Positions 46,296-55,560 are shown, counted from the first letter of the stretch. The stretch: 64,000 nt of DNA from an uncultured Pygmaiobacter sp. (GCA_944386485.1 CALXBG010000112.1:81320-145319), one strand, 5' to 3'. The notes: generated from the sequence alone by a model not told the origin. Made by a program: numbers and translations.

Positions 46296-48575
46296 ATGAT
46301 CTATTTTAATGGCTTTGGAGAAGCGGCAAACCGAAGCTGCAACGAGGCGATCTCCCTCGCACATCAGTTAGGACATCTCTATATCGGTACCGAGCATCTG
46401 CTCGGCGGCATTCTGATGGAGGGAACCAGCCGTGCCGCGGGCGCGCTCGCAGAACAGGGGCTGAGCCTGTGCAGCTACCGCGAATTTCTCTCCTCGCAGG
46501 TGGGGCGCGGACTGCCGGTACGGCTATCTCCCCGGGATCTCACCTCCAACGCCGTTCAGGTCCTGGAAAAAGCGTCGCTGAAAACGCGATGGCTGGGTGA
46601 GGCTTGCACCCGTGCCGAGCATCTGCTCACCGCCATTTTTTCCAATGAGTCCTATACCGGCGCACGATTTGCTCGCGCACTCGGAGTAGACCTGCGCGCA
46701 GTCTGTCAGAGCTGCGAACTTTCTTTTCTGCCCAAACCGATGCCGGGTTTTACCCCTCGTGCACTAGCGGGAGGTACTCCCAGGAGCAGCGGCAAAGGAC
46801 TGGAACGGTATGGACGTGATCTGACAAGATTAGCCGCTGAGGGACAGCTCGACCCCTGTCTTGGACGAGATCAGGAAACCAGCCGGTTGATGGAAATTCT
46901 CTGTCGACGCAGAAAAAACAACCCCTGCCTGATCGGCGAAGCGGGGGTGGGCAAAACCGCAATCGTCGAAGGTCTGGCCCAGGCGATCGCCTCCGGGCAG
47001 GTGCCGCGGGAGTTGGCCCACCGCCGGCTGATCAGTTTGGATCTTGCCAGCTTAATCGCCGGCACCAAATACCGTGGCGACTTTGAAGAACGGTTTAAGG
47101 GCCTGCTGGAAGAGGTCTCCTGCGACGGAAACTGCATCCTGTTTATTGATGAGCTGCACTCAATCATCGGTGCCGGCGCTGCCGAGGGCGCGGTGGATGC
47201 GGCAAGCATCCTCAAACCTCCCCTTGCACGGGGACAGCTGCGGCTGATCGGCGCCACTACAATGGAGGAATACCATCGCTTTATTGAAAAGGACAGCGCG
47301 CTTGAACGCCGCTTTGAGACCATCCGGGTAGAGGAACCCGACCGGGAAGCTGCGATCCGGATTTTGACGGGGCTTCGGGAACCCTATGAATCCTTTCATC
47401 ACATCCGGATCAGCGACGCTGCCTTTACTGCTGCGGTCGATCTATCCACCCGGTATCTGCCGCAGAAAAAACTGCCGGACAAAGCGATTGATTTAATTGA
47501 TGAAGCCGCGGCGCGAATGCGTGTTTGTGGCACGGGAGAAAAGGTCACCCTCGGCCGGCGGGAGATCGCTGCCGTCCTCTCTCGAGCCACCGGCATTCCG
47601 GTGGGAGAACTGAGCCGGGAGCAGCAGACCGAGCTGGCCGACCTTGAACGTCGCCTCTCTGCTCGGGTCATCGGTCAACCACAGGCAATTTCTGCGATTA
47701 CCGCTTCGATCCGACGCTCCCGCTCCGGGCTCTCCTCAAACAGCAGACCTGCAGGCTCTTTTCTCTTCCTCGGCCCGACCGGTGTAGGCAAGACTGAACT
47801 TTGCCGTGCGCTGGCCCGCGAGGTGTTCGGCAATGAAAAGGCTTTGCTGCGATACGATATGAGCGAATATATGGAAAAGCAGTCGGTCGCTCGTTTGATC
47901 GGCGCGCCGCCGGGGTATGTCGGCTATGAGGAGGGAGGACAGCTGACCAAGGCAATTCGGGAACGGCCTTACAGCGTAGTGGTTTTTGACGAGATTGAAA
48001 AGGCGCATCCGGATATCAATAATATCCTGCTGCAGATTCTTGAGGAGGGTTGTCTGACCGAAAGCGGCGGAAGAAAGGTGGCCTTCGGCAGCGCAATCGT
48101 CATCCTGACCGGTAACCTCGGGGCCGATCAGTTCTCCAAATTCCAGCTTGGCTTTGGAGACGCCGGAAAAGATCCCGAAGCAATCCGTCGGGCCGTACTC
48201 AAGCAAGCGCGCATCAGTCTGCGCGCAGAACTGCTCGGACGTCTGGACGAGATCATCGTCTTCTCGCCGCTTGGCGAAGATGAAATGTTCCAAATCGCCA
48301 AGTTACAGATAGAGGAGCTCTGTCTGCGGGCAAAAAAGCAAAAACTCGATCTCACCGTTTCCGACGAGGTCGTCTCCCATCTCGCGCATCTCGGCGGCAG
48401 CACCGCATCCGGTGCCCGGGGTGTACGGCGCGCGGTGGAACAAAAGCTGGAACTCCCCTTGTCCGATTACCTGCTCGGTGGTAAAATGAAACGGTGTAAA
48501 AGGCTGCGGGCTGTTCTGCTGGAGGATGGGATCTTGCTGGAAGAGTGTCTTTCCGCCAAAAAGACCGTAGTCTGA
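46296..48575 (+). CDS. ClpC-like AAA+ unfoldase with short linker
   Basis: A 759-residue Hsp100 ATPase expected to unfold proteins for ClpP. It has a Clp_N double repeat (1-140; AISLAHQLGHLYIGTEHLL), AAA1 with Walker A GEAGVGKTA (214-222) and Walker B CILFIDELHSI, and AAA2 with GPTGVGKTE and VVVFDEIEKAHPD, plus a Clp_D2-small domain. The FQLGFGDAG loop suits ClpP docking. The coiled-coil M domain/UVR motif of ordinary ClpC is missing: only a short linker joins RATGIPVGEL to the second module. AAAGGGGG precedes the ATG at 46296 (a GTG one codon earlier is possible). It is followed by a thioesterase gene. Confidence 0.9.
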   Translation: MIYFNGFGEAANRSCNEAISLAHQLGHLYIGTEHLLGGILMEGTSRAAGALAEQGLSLCSYREFLSSQVGRGLPVRLSPRDLTSNAVQVLEKASLKTRWLGEACTRAEHLLTAIFSNESYTGARFARALGVDLRAVCQSCELSFLPKPMPGFTPRALAGGTPRSSGKGLERYGRDLTRLAAEGQLDPCLGRDQETSRLMEILCRRRKNNPCLIGEAGVGKTAIVEGLAQAIASGQVPRELAHRRLISLDLASLIAGTKYRGDFEERFKGLLEEVSCDGNCILFIDELHSIIGAGAAEGAVDAASILKPPLARGQLRLIGATTMEEYHRFIEKDSALERRFETIRVEEPDREAAIRILTGLREPYESFHHIRISDAAFTAAVDLSTRYLPQKKLPDKAIDLIDEAAARMRVCGTGEKVTLGRREIAAVLSRATGIPVGELSREQQTELADLERRLSARVIGQPQAISAITASIRRSRSGLSSNSRPAGSFLFLGPTGVGKTELCRALAREVFGNEKALLRYDMSEYMEKQSVARLIGAPPGYVGYEEGGQLTKAIRERPYSVVVFDEIEKAHPDINNILLQILEEGCLTESGGRKVAFGSAIVILTGNLGADQFSKFQLGFGDAGKDPEAIRRAVLKQARISLRAELLGRLDEIIVFSPLGEDEMFQIAKLQIEELCLRAKKQKLDLTVSDEVVSHLAHLGGSTASGARGVRRAVEQKLELPLSDYLLGGKMKRCKRLRAVLLEDGILLEECLSAKKTVV

Positions 48576-48601
48576 AATTCTCAGGGCAAGGAGAGAACGA
48601 G

Positions 48602-48970
48602 ATGGACTATATTGAATCCACCATGACCGTCACCGAGGAAAAGACCGCGCAGGCGATGGGCAGCGGCGACCTGCCGGTGCTGGCCACTCCGGCCATGATC
48701 GCGCTGATGGAGAACGCCGCAATGCGCTGTGCCGCACAGCTGGTACCTGACGGATGCACTACCGTCGGCACCCGAATGGAGGTCACACATGACCGTGCTT
48801 GTGGGATCGGCTCTGTCATTACCGCCCGCGCTACCCTGGTCGAAAAGACCGACCGCGTCTTCACCTTTAAGGTAGAGGCGTTTGATGAAAAGGGGCTTAT
48901 CGGCGCAGGGGTCCACACCCGCGCCTCTGTTCTGCGGGAACGGTTTCTGGCAAAACTCGGTCTGGCATAA
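48602..48970 (+). CDS. FlK-like hotdog thioesterase
   Basis: A 122-residue single hotdog-fold protein of the fluoroacetyl-CoA thioesterase-like family. Thr29, Glu37 and His63 have the same spacing as the catalytic Thr-Glu-His I recall for FlK (42, 50, 76): ATPAMIALME and MEVTHDRA. The natural substrate is probably an acyl-CoA but not fluoroacetyl-CoA; that is inference. AAGGAGAG precedes the ATG at 48602. It starts 26 bases after the clp gene and both end at one terminator. Confidence 0.85.
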   Translation: MDYIESTMTVTEEKTAQAMGSGDLPVLATPAMIALMENAAMRCAAQLVPDGCTTVGTRMEVTHDRACGIGSVITARATLVEKTDRVFTFKVEAFDEKGLIGAGVHTRASVLRERFLAKLGLA

Positions 48971-48980
48971 GTTTTGAAAA

Positions 48981-49009
48981 GCGGCAGGTCTGCGACCTGC
49001 CGCCTTTTT
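48981..49009 (+). terminator. Terminator of clp-thioesterase unit
   Basis: Perfect 10-bp stem GCGGCAGGTC-TGC-GACCTGCCGC followed by CTTTTTG, 10 bases after the thioesterase stop. Between it and the MGMT-like gene (49010-49140) I see nothing further. Confidence 0.93.
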
Positions 49010-49140
49010 GTTTTTCCCCTAAAAGTTTTCATTGTTTTTTGAGGAAAACCATTCGATTTTTTCTGATTTTATGGTAGAATAATACCGTTCTTTGGAAATT
49101 CGTGGTTTGCGCGATGGCACACCTGAAAAGGAGATCAGCT

Positions 49141-49458
49141 TTACGCCTTTCCAAGCCACCCATACCGTGTGAGGTCAATTCTCCCATCCGGTAAAAAGCA
49201 GATCCCCTCCTCCTCCAATAAGTGCCGCTGGACCTCTGGTCCACCAAAAGCAAACCCGGAGCAGAGAGAACCGTCTCGAAAAACGACCCGGTGACAGGGT
49301 ATAACCCCTGGTTGCGGATTGTGGTGTAACGCAAATCCGACCCCGCGCGCACCGCGCGGATTGCCCGCCAGCGCCGCAACCTGTCCATAGGTGGCGACCC
49401 TTCCGCGGGGAATCTGTTTGACGGTTTGATAAACTCGTTCAGTAAACGGGGATGGCAT
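49141..49458 (-). CDS. Short MGMT-family DNA alkyltransferase domain protein
   Basis: A 105-residue protein that is only the DNA-binding/active-site domain of O6-alkylguanine-DNA alkyltransferases. It has the PRGRVATYGQVAALAG helix-turn-helix with its Arg finger and the acceptor motif GVIPCHRVVF with Cys present. Alkyltransferase-like proteins have Trp at that Cys, so this one could be a suicide alkyl acceptor despite lacking the N-terminal Ada/Ogt domain. GGGAGG precedes the ATG. It diverges from the PfkB gene. Confidence 0.88.
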   Translation of the reverse strand: MPSPFTERVYQTVKQIPRGRVATYGQVAALAGNPRGARGVGFALHHNPQPGVIPCHRVVFRDGSLCSGFAFGGPEVQRHLLEEEGICFLPDGRIDLTRYGWLGKA

Positions 49459-49502
49459 CTTGTTTTCCTCCCAATATTATTTTAGATAGGATGGATCGCC
49501 TG

Positions 49503-50408
49503 ATGAAAAAAACACTTGTGATCGGCTCAACCGTCGCGGATGTCATTGTCCGGGTTAATCATCTTCCCCGAACGGGCGAGGATCTCGCCATCGAGGAGCA
49601 GACCCTTTCGCTTGGCGGCTGCGCCTATAATGTTTTCCACGCTCTCAAGTTGTTTGACTCCCCGGCCCTGCTTTTTTCCCCGGTCGGTACCGGTATCTAC
49701 GGTGATTTTGTCTTTCACAGTCTTGCGGCAGCAGAGATTCACAGCGCAGCACCGCGTGTAAATGAGGAAAACGGCTGCTGCTATTGTTTTGTTGAGCCGG
49801 ATGGAGAGCGTACCTTTGTCTGCCGCTATGGCGCGGAATATCTGTTCCGCAGAGAGTGGTTTGACGCGCTGGATCCCGACGAGATCGGTGGTGTCTATCT
49901 GTGCGGTCTTGAGCTCGAGCACGAAAGCGGCGAGCTGCTGATTGATTATCTGGAGGCACACCCTGAATTTTCTGTCTACTTCGCACCGGGCCCCCGGATC
50001 GGCAGCATCCCCTCTGAGCGGCTCGAGCGGATCTTCCGTCTCAAGCCCTTGGTTCACCTGAATGCTGGTGAAGCGCTGACCGTCACCGGCTGCAACAATC
50101 TGCAACGTGCGGTCAAGGCACTCTGCAATATTACAGACGGCGGAACCGTCGTCATTACGCTGGGAGCTCGCGGTGTGATCTGTGCACAGGGCGACTGGAT
50201 GGAAGAGGTTCCCGCACAGGCGGTGCAGGTGCAGGACACCATCGGCGCCGGCGACTCGCATATCGGTGCGATGATCGCGGGCCTCACCCGTGGCCTTACC
50301 CTTTCACAGGCCGCGGCAAATGCCAACCGGTTTGCCGGTGCGGTTACCGCCAACCCCGGTGCCATCCTCCCCCGCCGCGTCTTTGAAACGCTGCATTTCG
50401 ATTATTGA
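49503..50408 (+). CDS. PfkB-family carbohydrate/nucleoside kinase
   Basis: A 301-residue ribokinase-fold enzyme. It has the N-terminal substrate site with the double Gly (SLGGCAYNVFHALKLF) and the C-terminal PfkB signature VQDTIGAGDSHIGAMIAG with the catalytic Asp and anion hole. It could be a ribokinase, a nucleoside kinase or a modified-sugar kinase; the neighbours do not decide. Start at 49503 with GGATGG 8 bases upstream; an ATG four codons earlier is possible. It ends at a strong hairpin. Confidence 0.87.
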   Translation: MKKTLVIGSTVADVIVRVNHLPRTGEDLAIEEQTLSLGGCAYNVFHALKLFDSPALLFSPVGTGIYGDFVFHSLAAAEIHSAAPRVNEENGCCYCFVEPDGERTFVCRYGAEYLFRREWFDALDPDEIGGVYLCGLELEHESGELLIDYLEAHPEFSVYFAPGPRIGSIPSERLERIFRLKPLVHLNAGEALTVTGCNNLQRAVKALCNITDGGTVVITLGARGVICAQGDWMEEVPAQAVQVQDTIGAGDSHIGAMIAGLTRGLTLSQAAANANRFAGAVTANPGAILPRRVFETLHFDY

Positions 50409-50424
50409 AACCGCATTTTGCCAC

Positions 50425-50456
50425 AAATGGGCGCCCGGCGGGACGCCCATTTTTTT
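50425..50456. terminator. Bidirectional terminator between pfkB-family and DUF1622 genes
   Basis: ATGGGCG stem with a 10-base loop and its complement, followed by TTTTTT on the plus strand and preceded by AAA for the opposite direction. The end touches the DUF1622 stop codon. Confidence 0.88.
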
Positions 50457-50811
50457 ACTCTTTCTCCAGCGGCGTAATATTCTCCTCTTCAGGCCCATTT
50501 CGCATCTCGACATGGATCATAAAGCTGAGCAGCGCGCGCAGCAGAATGATAGCGCCAAGCACCGCCAGCTCCTGCAAACTGCGGACCTGCACCGTTTTGA
50601 GGATCTCGGCAGCCATCTTGAACTCCAAGCCGGTCGCCATTCCATTGGCCAGCTCAAACTTAACCGCATACCGTTTTCCCTTAATCCCAAAAAGAATTAC
50701 GAGATAGTGCAAAAACGCCCGCGCTACCGAAACGGTAACCACGAAAATGCCGATCAACTCCGCAGCCGAAATAATAACCGGCAAAATCGTTTCAATGATT
50801 TTTTCTAACAT
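50455..50811 (-). CDS. DUF1622 membrane protein
   Basis: A 118-residue protein with an N-terminal membrane helix (about 8-35), a loop with FELANGMATGLEFKMAAEIL and a C-terminal helix (ELAVLGAIILLRALLSFMI). This matches DUF1622, conserved in bacteria without known function. GGGGAGG precedes the ATG at 50811. It lies downstream of pfkA past a terminator; no promoter of its own is obvious, so it may depend on readthrough. Confidence 0.8.
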   Translation of the reverse strand: MLEKIIETILPVIISAAELIGIFVVTVSVARAFLHYLVILFGIKGKRYAVKFELANGMATGLEFKMAAEILKTVQVRSLQELAVLGAIILLRALLSFMIHVEMRNGPEEENITPLEKE

Positions 50812-50839
50812 CCTGATTTCCTCCCCTTTTAGTCTGGAC

Positions 50840-50880
50840 AAAAAAACTGTGCGATCTCACGATCACACAGTTTTTCTTTT
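50840..50880 (-). terminator. Terminator of pfkA
   Basis: Fifteen-bp stem (one G-T pair), AAAAACTGTGTGATC with its partner around a 4-base loop, ending in TTTTTTT on the minus strand, 22 bases after the pfkA stop. Confidence 0.9.
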
Positions 50881-50896
50881 TGGAACAAAGCCCCGA

Positions 50897-51871
50897 TCAG
50901 ATCGAGATCTCCTTGGACATCTCATACAGGGTCTTGTCAATGGATTTATGCATGTTCAGCGCCTCGGTGATGTCAAAATCAACGATGTTGTTGCTCTTGG
51001 TGCCGACCACACGATTAAATTTACCATCCAGCAGCAGCCGAACTGCGTGATAGCCCATCTGGCTCGCCGCAACCCGATCGCGCAGCGTCGGGCTACCACC
51101 GCGCTGGACATGACCGAGCACCGTAGCACGACTCTCAATACCGGTCTTCTTCTCAATGATCTCGGCAAAATCATGCGCGCGACCAACGCCCTCGGCAACA
51201 ATAATGATAAAGTGCTGCTTGCCGGTTTTGCGGGTGTCATTCATCCGCTGAATGATGTCCCGGTCAATATCAAACGGAATCTCGGGAATCAGGGTCGCCA
51301 GCGCACCAACCGCAATACCGGTATTCAGCGCGAGGTAACCGGCGTTGCGCCCCATCACCTCGACCACGCTGCAGCGGTCGTGGCTCTGGGTGGTATCCCG
51401 CAGCTTGTCGATCATCTCGACTGCGGTATTCATCGCAGTATCGTAGCCGATGGTATAGTCGCTGCAGGCAATGTCATTGTCAATCGTGCCGGGCAGGCCG
51501 ATGCAGGGGATCCCCTGCGCCGCCATATCCTTGCAGCCGCGGAAAGAACCATCGCCGCCGATGACAACCAGCGCGTCGATGCCCTCCTCACGGCAGCGAG
51601 CGGCCGCCTTCTGCTGTCCCTCAAGTGTCTTGAACTCCAGACAGCGGGCGGTATAAAGCATGGTGCCGCCGCGGTGGATGATCTCAGAAACACTCCGAAC
51701 ATTCATCTCTTTGATGTCGCCATTGATCAAACCGTTGTAGCCGCGGTAGATTCCCTTCACCTGTATGCCGTGATACAGCGCAGTTCTAGTTACCGCGCGG
51801 ATCGCCGCATTCATGCCGGGGGCATCTCCTCCGCTGGTCAAAACACCGATTGTCTTAATTTCCTTTGCCAT
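50897..51871 (-). CDS. pfkA: ATP-dependent 6-phosphofructokinase
   Basis: Commits glucose to glycolysis by making fructose 1,6-bisphosphate. The 324-residue enzyme has the ATP site GVLTSGGDAPGMNAAIRA and GGDGSFRGC, the catalytic segment PGTIDNDI (Asp as base) and the effector/substrate motif VEVMGRNAGYLAL. Length and GGDGS suggest the allosteric ATP form. GGGAGG precedes the ATG at 51871. It has its own promoter and a leader with an inverted repeat, though it lies just after dnaE. Confidence 0.97.
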   Translation of the reverse strand: MAKEIKTIGVLTSGGDAPGMNAAIRAVTRTALYHGIQVKGIYRGYNGLINGDIKEMNVRSVSEIIHRGGTMLYTARCLEFKTLEGQQKAAARCREEGIDALVVIGGDGSFRGCKDMAAQGIPCIGLPGTIDNDIACSDYTIGYDTAMNTAVEMIDKLRDTTQSHDRCSVVEVMGRNAGYLALNTGIAVGALATLIPEIPFDIDRDIIQRMNDTRKTGKQHFIIIVAEGVGRAHDFAEIIEKKTGIESRATVLGHVQRGGSPTLRDRVAASQMGYHAVRLLLDGKFNRVVGTKSNNIVDFDITEALNMHKSIDKTLYEMSKEISI

Positions 51872-51920
51872 TTTAGGCCTCCCTGAAACAGCTGTCTGCT
51901 CTGTGCTGAAATAAACCAAA

Positions 51921-51956
51921 AGTGGATCATGCAATATATGCAATGTCGAATCCACT
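51921..51956 (-). promoter_or_regulatory. Inverted repeat in pfkA leader, possible operator
   Basis: Arms AGTGGAT (51921-51927) and ATCCACT (51950-51956), with a nested TGCA-5-TGCA element at 51930-51942. It begins a few bases after the expected start of transcription, a place suited to a repressor or a leader hairpin. No known operator consensus recognised. Confidence 0.45.
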
Positions 51957-51965
51957 CAATTACCA

Positions 51966-51994
51966 ATTATAACGACTTCTTGAAGCAGAATCAA
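51966..51994 (-). promoter_or_regulatory. Promoter for pfkA
   Basis: TTGATT, 17-base spacer, perfect TATAAT on the minus strand in the 200-base gap between dnaE and pfkA. Confidence 0.65.
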
Positions 51995-52071
51995 GCCGGA
52001 GAACAAAATTTACATCCCTACATCAAATATCCATTCTCACATAGTGAACGAGTTGCAATTTTTGTCTTTTT

Positions 52072-55000
52072 TTACCGAACGACGACACACCCCTCCCCCA
52101 GAAGGTTGGTCAATTCCTCCAACAAACGGGGGCTTTCCATCGCCCAGAGATTCCGCGGCGCTGCAACCAGTTTTCCGGTGTCCGCAATTCGAATACGAAC
52201 CGGCATATCACCTGAAAAAATCTCGAGCAAGTCCCGCACTTTTACGAACTCTTTCCCCTGCATCGACGGGCATTTGAGATAAAGAGTACGAGGTCTCGAC
52301 CCGGCTTGGCGGACAACCGTCGACTCTCCCCCAACCTGAGGCGGCTGATACCGATCAACACCCACAACCATATCAGCGACCAGCTTGGCGGCCTCATCCT
52401 CCTTGACCGATACCTTGCCGCGAACCACCACTACCGCGTTGTCAAAGATCGCGTCTCCATATTCGGTCAAAGTTTTTGGGAAAACCAAAAGCTCCATGCT
52501 GCCGCTCAGGTCTTCAACCGTGACAAAGGCCATCAGCGAATCCGAGCGTGTCGTGAGATACTTGGTCCGCACTACCGTGCAAACCAGCGTGACCTGCCGG
52601 CCATCCATCTGTTCGGCCTCCTCACCGGTCAGCTGGGAGACGGTGGACGTGGCATACCGCTCAATTTGATCGCGGTATTGATCCAGCGGATGGCCCGAGA
52701 GGTACAATCCGCTGATTTCCTTTTCCATCCGCAGCAGTTCGCTGTGGGGATATTCCGGTTTTTCGGGAATCTGGTATTGGGTCAGCTTCTCCTCCATCCC
52801 CCCGAAAAGGCTGATCTGGCCCTCAAGGTTGCGCCGGCTCTCCCCCTCAATGCTCTTGAGCATCCCCTCAAGGCTGTCCAGCATTGCCCGCCGGCTGCAA
52901 CCGAATCCATCAAAGGATCCGCTCTTGATAAAGCTTTCCACCGCGCGGCGGTTCAGCTCACGGCCATACAGCCGACTGCAAAAATCGTAAAGTCCGGTAT
53001 ACGGCTTTTCCTCCCGCTTTTGTAGTACCGTCTGGATCAATCCGCGTCCAACATTCTTGAGCGCCAACAGGCCAAACCGGATATCCGTACCGTCCACAGT
53101 AAAGCCCAGGCCGCTCTTGTTGATATCCGGCGGCAGCACCCGGATGCCCAGCCGCTGACATTCGCCGGAGTATTCGATTACCTTATCGGTATTTTCTAAT
53201 ACGCTGGTGAGCAGCGCCGCCATAAACTGACGGACATAATGGCATTTCAGATAGGCCGTCTGATAGGCAACCACCGCATAAGCAGCAGCATGAGATTTGT
53301 TAAACGCATAGGAGGCAAAGCTCGACATCTCATCGAAGATCTCATTTGCAACCTCGCGCGGGATGCCGTTGGCAACGCAGCCGGCACACTCTCTCCCAGG
53401 CTCGGTACAGCCGTCGATGAAATGGGTGCGCTCCTGCTCCATAACATCGTGCTTTTTCTTGCTCATTGCGCGCCGCACCAGATCCGCCTGACCGTAAGAG
53501 AAACCCGCCAGTTCCCGGCAGATCTGCATGACCTGCTCCTGATAGACGATGCAGCCATTGGTCACCCCGAGAATATGTTCCAGCTGAGGGGTCTTGTATC
53601 GAATCGAAGAGGGATCGTGCCGGTTGCGGATATAGGTCGGAATCGAGTCCATCGGGCCGGGCCGATAAAGGGAGATCACCGCGATCATATCCTCAATGCC
53701 GGTTGGTTTGATCTGGGCCAATACCTGCCGCATCCCATTCGATTCAAACTGGAATACGCCATAGGCATCGCCGGTCGAGAGCATCTCAAAGACCTCTTTG
53801 TCGTCCTGCGGAATCTCGTCGAGATTGAAGTTGGGATTCACCGTCTGCCGGATCATCTGCTCGGCATCGTGCAGCACCGTCAGGGTGCGAAGCCCGAGGA
53901 AGTCCATCTTGAGCAAGCCCAGTTCCTCAATGGTCGTCATAGTAAACTGGGTGACAATCTGACCGTCGTTACTGGAAAGCGGCACATATTCATTTGCCGC
54001 TTCCCGAGTGATAACCACACCTGCCGCGTGGGTGGAGGCATGCCGCGGCATACCCTCGATCTTGAGGGCCATATCAATCAGCTCTTTCACCTGCTCGTTG
54101 GTGTCGTAGAGCTGTTTGAGATCGTGAGAGACCCGCAGCGCCTTCTCCAGCGTCATCTTGAGTTCCGAGGGCACCAGCTTGGCCACCTGATCCACCGACT
54201 GATACGGCATACCAAGCACACGCCCGACATCCCGGATCGCCGCCCGTGCCGCCATTGTACCGAAGGTGATGATCTGGGCAACATGGTCCGCACCGTATTT
54301 TTCTACGACATAGTCAATAACCTCCTGCCGTCTCTCATAGCAGAAATCGACGTCAAAGTCCGGCATACTGACCCGTTCGGGATTCAAAAATCGCTCGAAC
54401 AACAGCTGGTAACGGATCGGGTCGATGTTGGTAATCCCCATGCAGTAGGCTGCAAGACTGCCCGCACCGCTGCCACGTCCCGGTCCGACCGGGATCCCCT
54501 TGCTGCGTGCATAGTTGATAAAGTCAAAAACGATCAGATAATAGTTGATGTATCCCATCCGGTCGATGACCGATATTTCATACTCCAGCCGGTCCCGGAT
54601 CTCCTGTGAAGGGTTGGCACCGTAGTGCCGTGTCAGTCCTGCTTCGCAGAGGTTGCGGAAATAGACCTTGTTGTCCAGTCCATCCGGCGCTTCGAAATAG
54701 GGCAGCTTGGTCACCCCAAATTCGAAATCGAAATTACATCTTTCCGCAATCCGATTGGTGTTCTCACAGGCCTCCGGCGTCATCTCGAAGAGCTTGTACA
54801 TCTCCTCGGTGCTCTTGACATAGAACTCGTCCGAACCGAACTCAAGCACATCCTCATCGTCCACCGTCTTGCCGGTCTGGATACAGATCAGCACATGGTG
54901 CATCCGGTTATCCTCTCGGGTCAGGTAGTGGCAGTCATTGGTTGCCACCAGCGGAATTTCCAGTTCCCGCGCAAGTCGAATCAGTTGAGGCAGCACCTCC

Positions 55001-55560
55001 TGCTGCTCGGGAAGTCCGTGATCCTGCACCTCGATATAATAATGCTCCGGGCCAAACAGTTCCTTATAAAAAAGCGCAGTCTCCCGCGCGCGCTCCCAGT
55101 CGCCTGCCCGCAATGCCTGCGGAATTTCTCCCGCCAGACAAGCCGAAAGCGCAATCAGGCCCTCATGATGGGCGCGCAGCAGTTCGTGGTCCACCCGGGG
55201 CTTGCCGTAAAACCCCTCGACAAACCCGGCGGAAACCAGCTTAATGAGATTTTTATACCCCGTCTCATTCTCACACAGCAGCACCAGATGATAATTGGAA
55301 GAATCAATCCGATGTACCTTGTCAAACCGAGTACGGGGCGCAACATAGACTTCGCACCCAATGATCGGCTTGATGCCGGCCTTTTTTGCCGCTTTGTAAA
55401 AATCGACCGCACCGTACATTACCCCGTGGTCGGTGATGGCAACCGAGGTCTGGCCCAATTCCTTGAGCCGGTCAAACAGCCGGTCAATCCGGCATGCGCC
55501 GTCCAGCAGGCTGTATTCGGTATGCAGATGCAGATGGGTGAATTGTCTGGTTTCGCTCAT
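52072..55560 (-). CDS. dnaE: DNA polymerase III DnaE-type alpha subunit
   Basis: Second replicative polymerase of Firmicutes, thought to extend primers before handing over to PolC. The 1162-residue protein has an N-terminal PHP domain (LHLHTEYSLLDGACRIDRLF), polymerase motifs VGPGRGSGAGSLAAY and PDFDVDFCYERR (catalytic Asp401 and Asp403), a tandem helix-hairpin-helix region and a C-terminal OB domain (VTLVCTVVRTKYLT, FVTVEDLSG). The length is nearer to the longer DnaE1 form than to Bacillus DnaE. Its ATG overlaps the whiA stop (ATGA), with GAAGAGG upstream. Confidence 0.97.
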   Translation of the reverse strand: MSETRQFTHLHLHTEYSLLDGACRIDRLFDRLKELGQTSVAITDHGVMYGAVDFYKAAKKAGIKPIIGCEVYVAPRTRFDKVHRIDSSNYHLVLLCENETGYKNLIKLVSAGFVEGFYGKPRVDHELLRAHHEGLIALSACLAGEIPQALRAGDWERARETALFYKELFGPEHYYIEVQDHGLPEQQEVLPQLIRLARELEIPLVATNDCHYLTREDNRMHHVLICIQTGKTVDDEDVLEFGSDEFYVKSTEEMYKLFEMTPEACENTNRIAERCNFDFEFGVTKLPYFEAPDGLDNKVYFRNLCEAGLTRHYGANPSQEIRDRLEYEISVIDRMGYINYYLIVFDFINYARSKGIPVGPGRGSGAGSLAAYCMGITNIDPIRYQLLFERFLNPERVSMPDFDVDFCYERRQEVIDYVVEKYGADHVAQIITFGTMAARAAIRDVGRVLGMPYQSVDQVAKLVPSELKMTLEKALRVSHDLKQLYDTNEQVKELIDMALKIEGMPRHASTHAAGVVITREAANEYVPLSSNDGQIVTQFTMTTIEELGLLKMDFLGLRTLTVLHDAEQMIRQTVNPNFNLDEIPQDDKEVFEMLSTGDAYGVFQFESNGMRQVLAQIKPTGIEDMIAVISLYRPGPMDSIPTYIRNRHDPSSIRYKTPQLEHILGVTNGCIVYQEQVMQICRELAGFSYGQADLVRRAMSKKKHDVMEQERTHFIDGCTEPGRECAGCVANGIPREVANEIFDEMSSFASYAFNKSHAAAYAVVAYQTAYLKCHYVRQFMAALLTSVLENTDKVIEYSGECQRLGIRVLPPDINKSGLGFTVDGTDIRFGLLALKNVGRGLIQTVLQKREEKPYTGLYDFCSRLYGRELNRRAVESFIKSGSFDGFGCSRRAMLDSLEGMLKSIEGESRRNLEGQISLFGGMEEKLTQYQIPEKPEYPHSELLRMEKEISGLYLSGHPLDQYRDQIERYATSTVSQLTGEEAEQMDGRQVTLVCTVVRTKYLTTRSDSLMAFVTVEDLSGSMELLVFPKTLTEYGDAIFDNAVVVVRGKVSVKEDEAAKLVADMVVGVDRYQPPQVGGESTVVRQAGSRPRTLYLKCPSMQGKEFVKVRDLLEIFSGDMPVRIRIADTGKLVAAPRNLWAMESPRLLEELTNLLGEGCVVVR

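Noticed and set aside
47736..48293. 185-codon minus-strand frame inside the clp gene
   Set aside because: Antisense shadow of the second AAA+ module; no ribosome-binding site or known domain.
49029..49388. 119-codon minus-strand frame overlapping the MGMT-like gene
   Set aside because: It is a shifted frame of the same strand; the MGMT-like frame has the active-site motif and a good Shine-Dalgarno.
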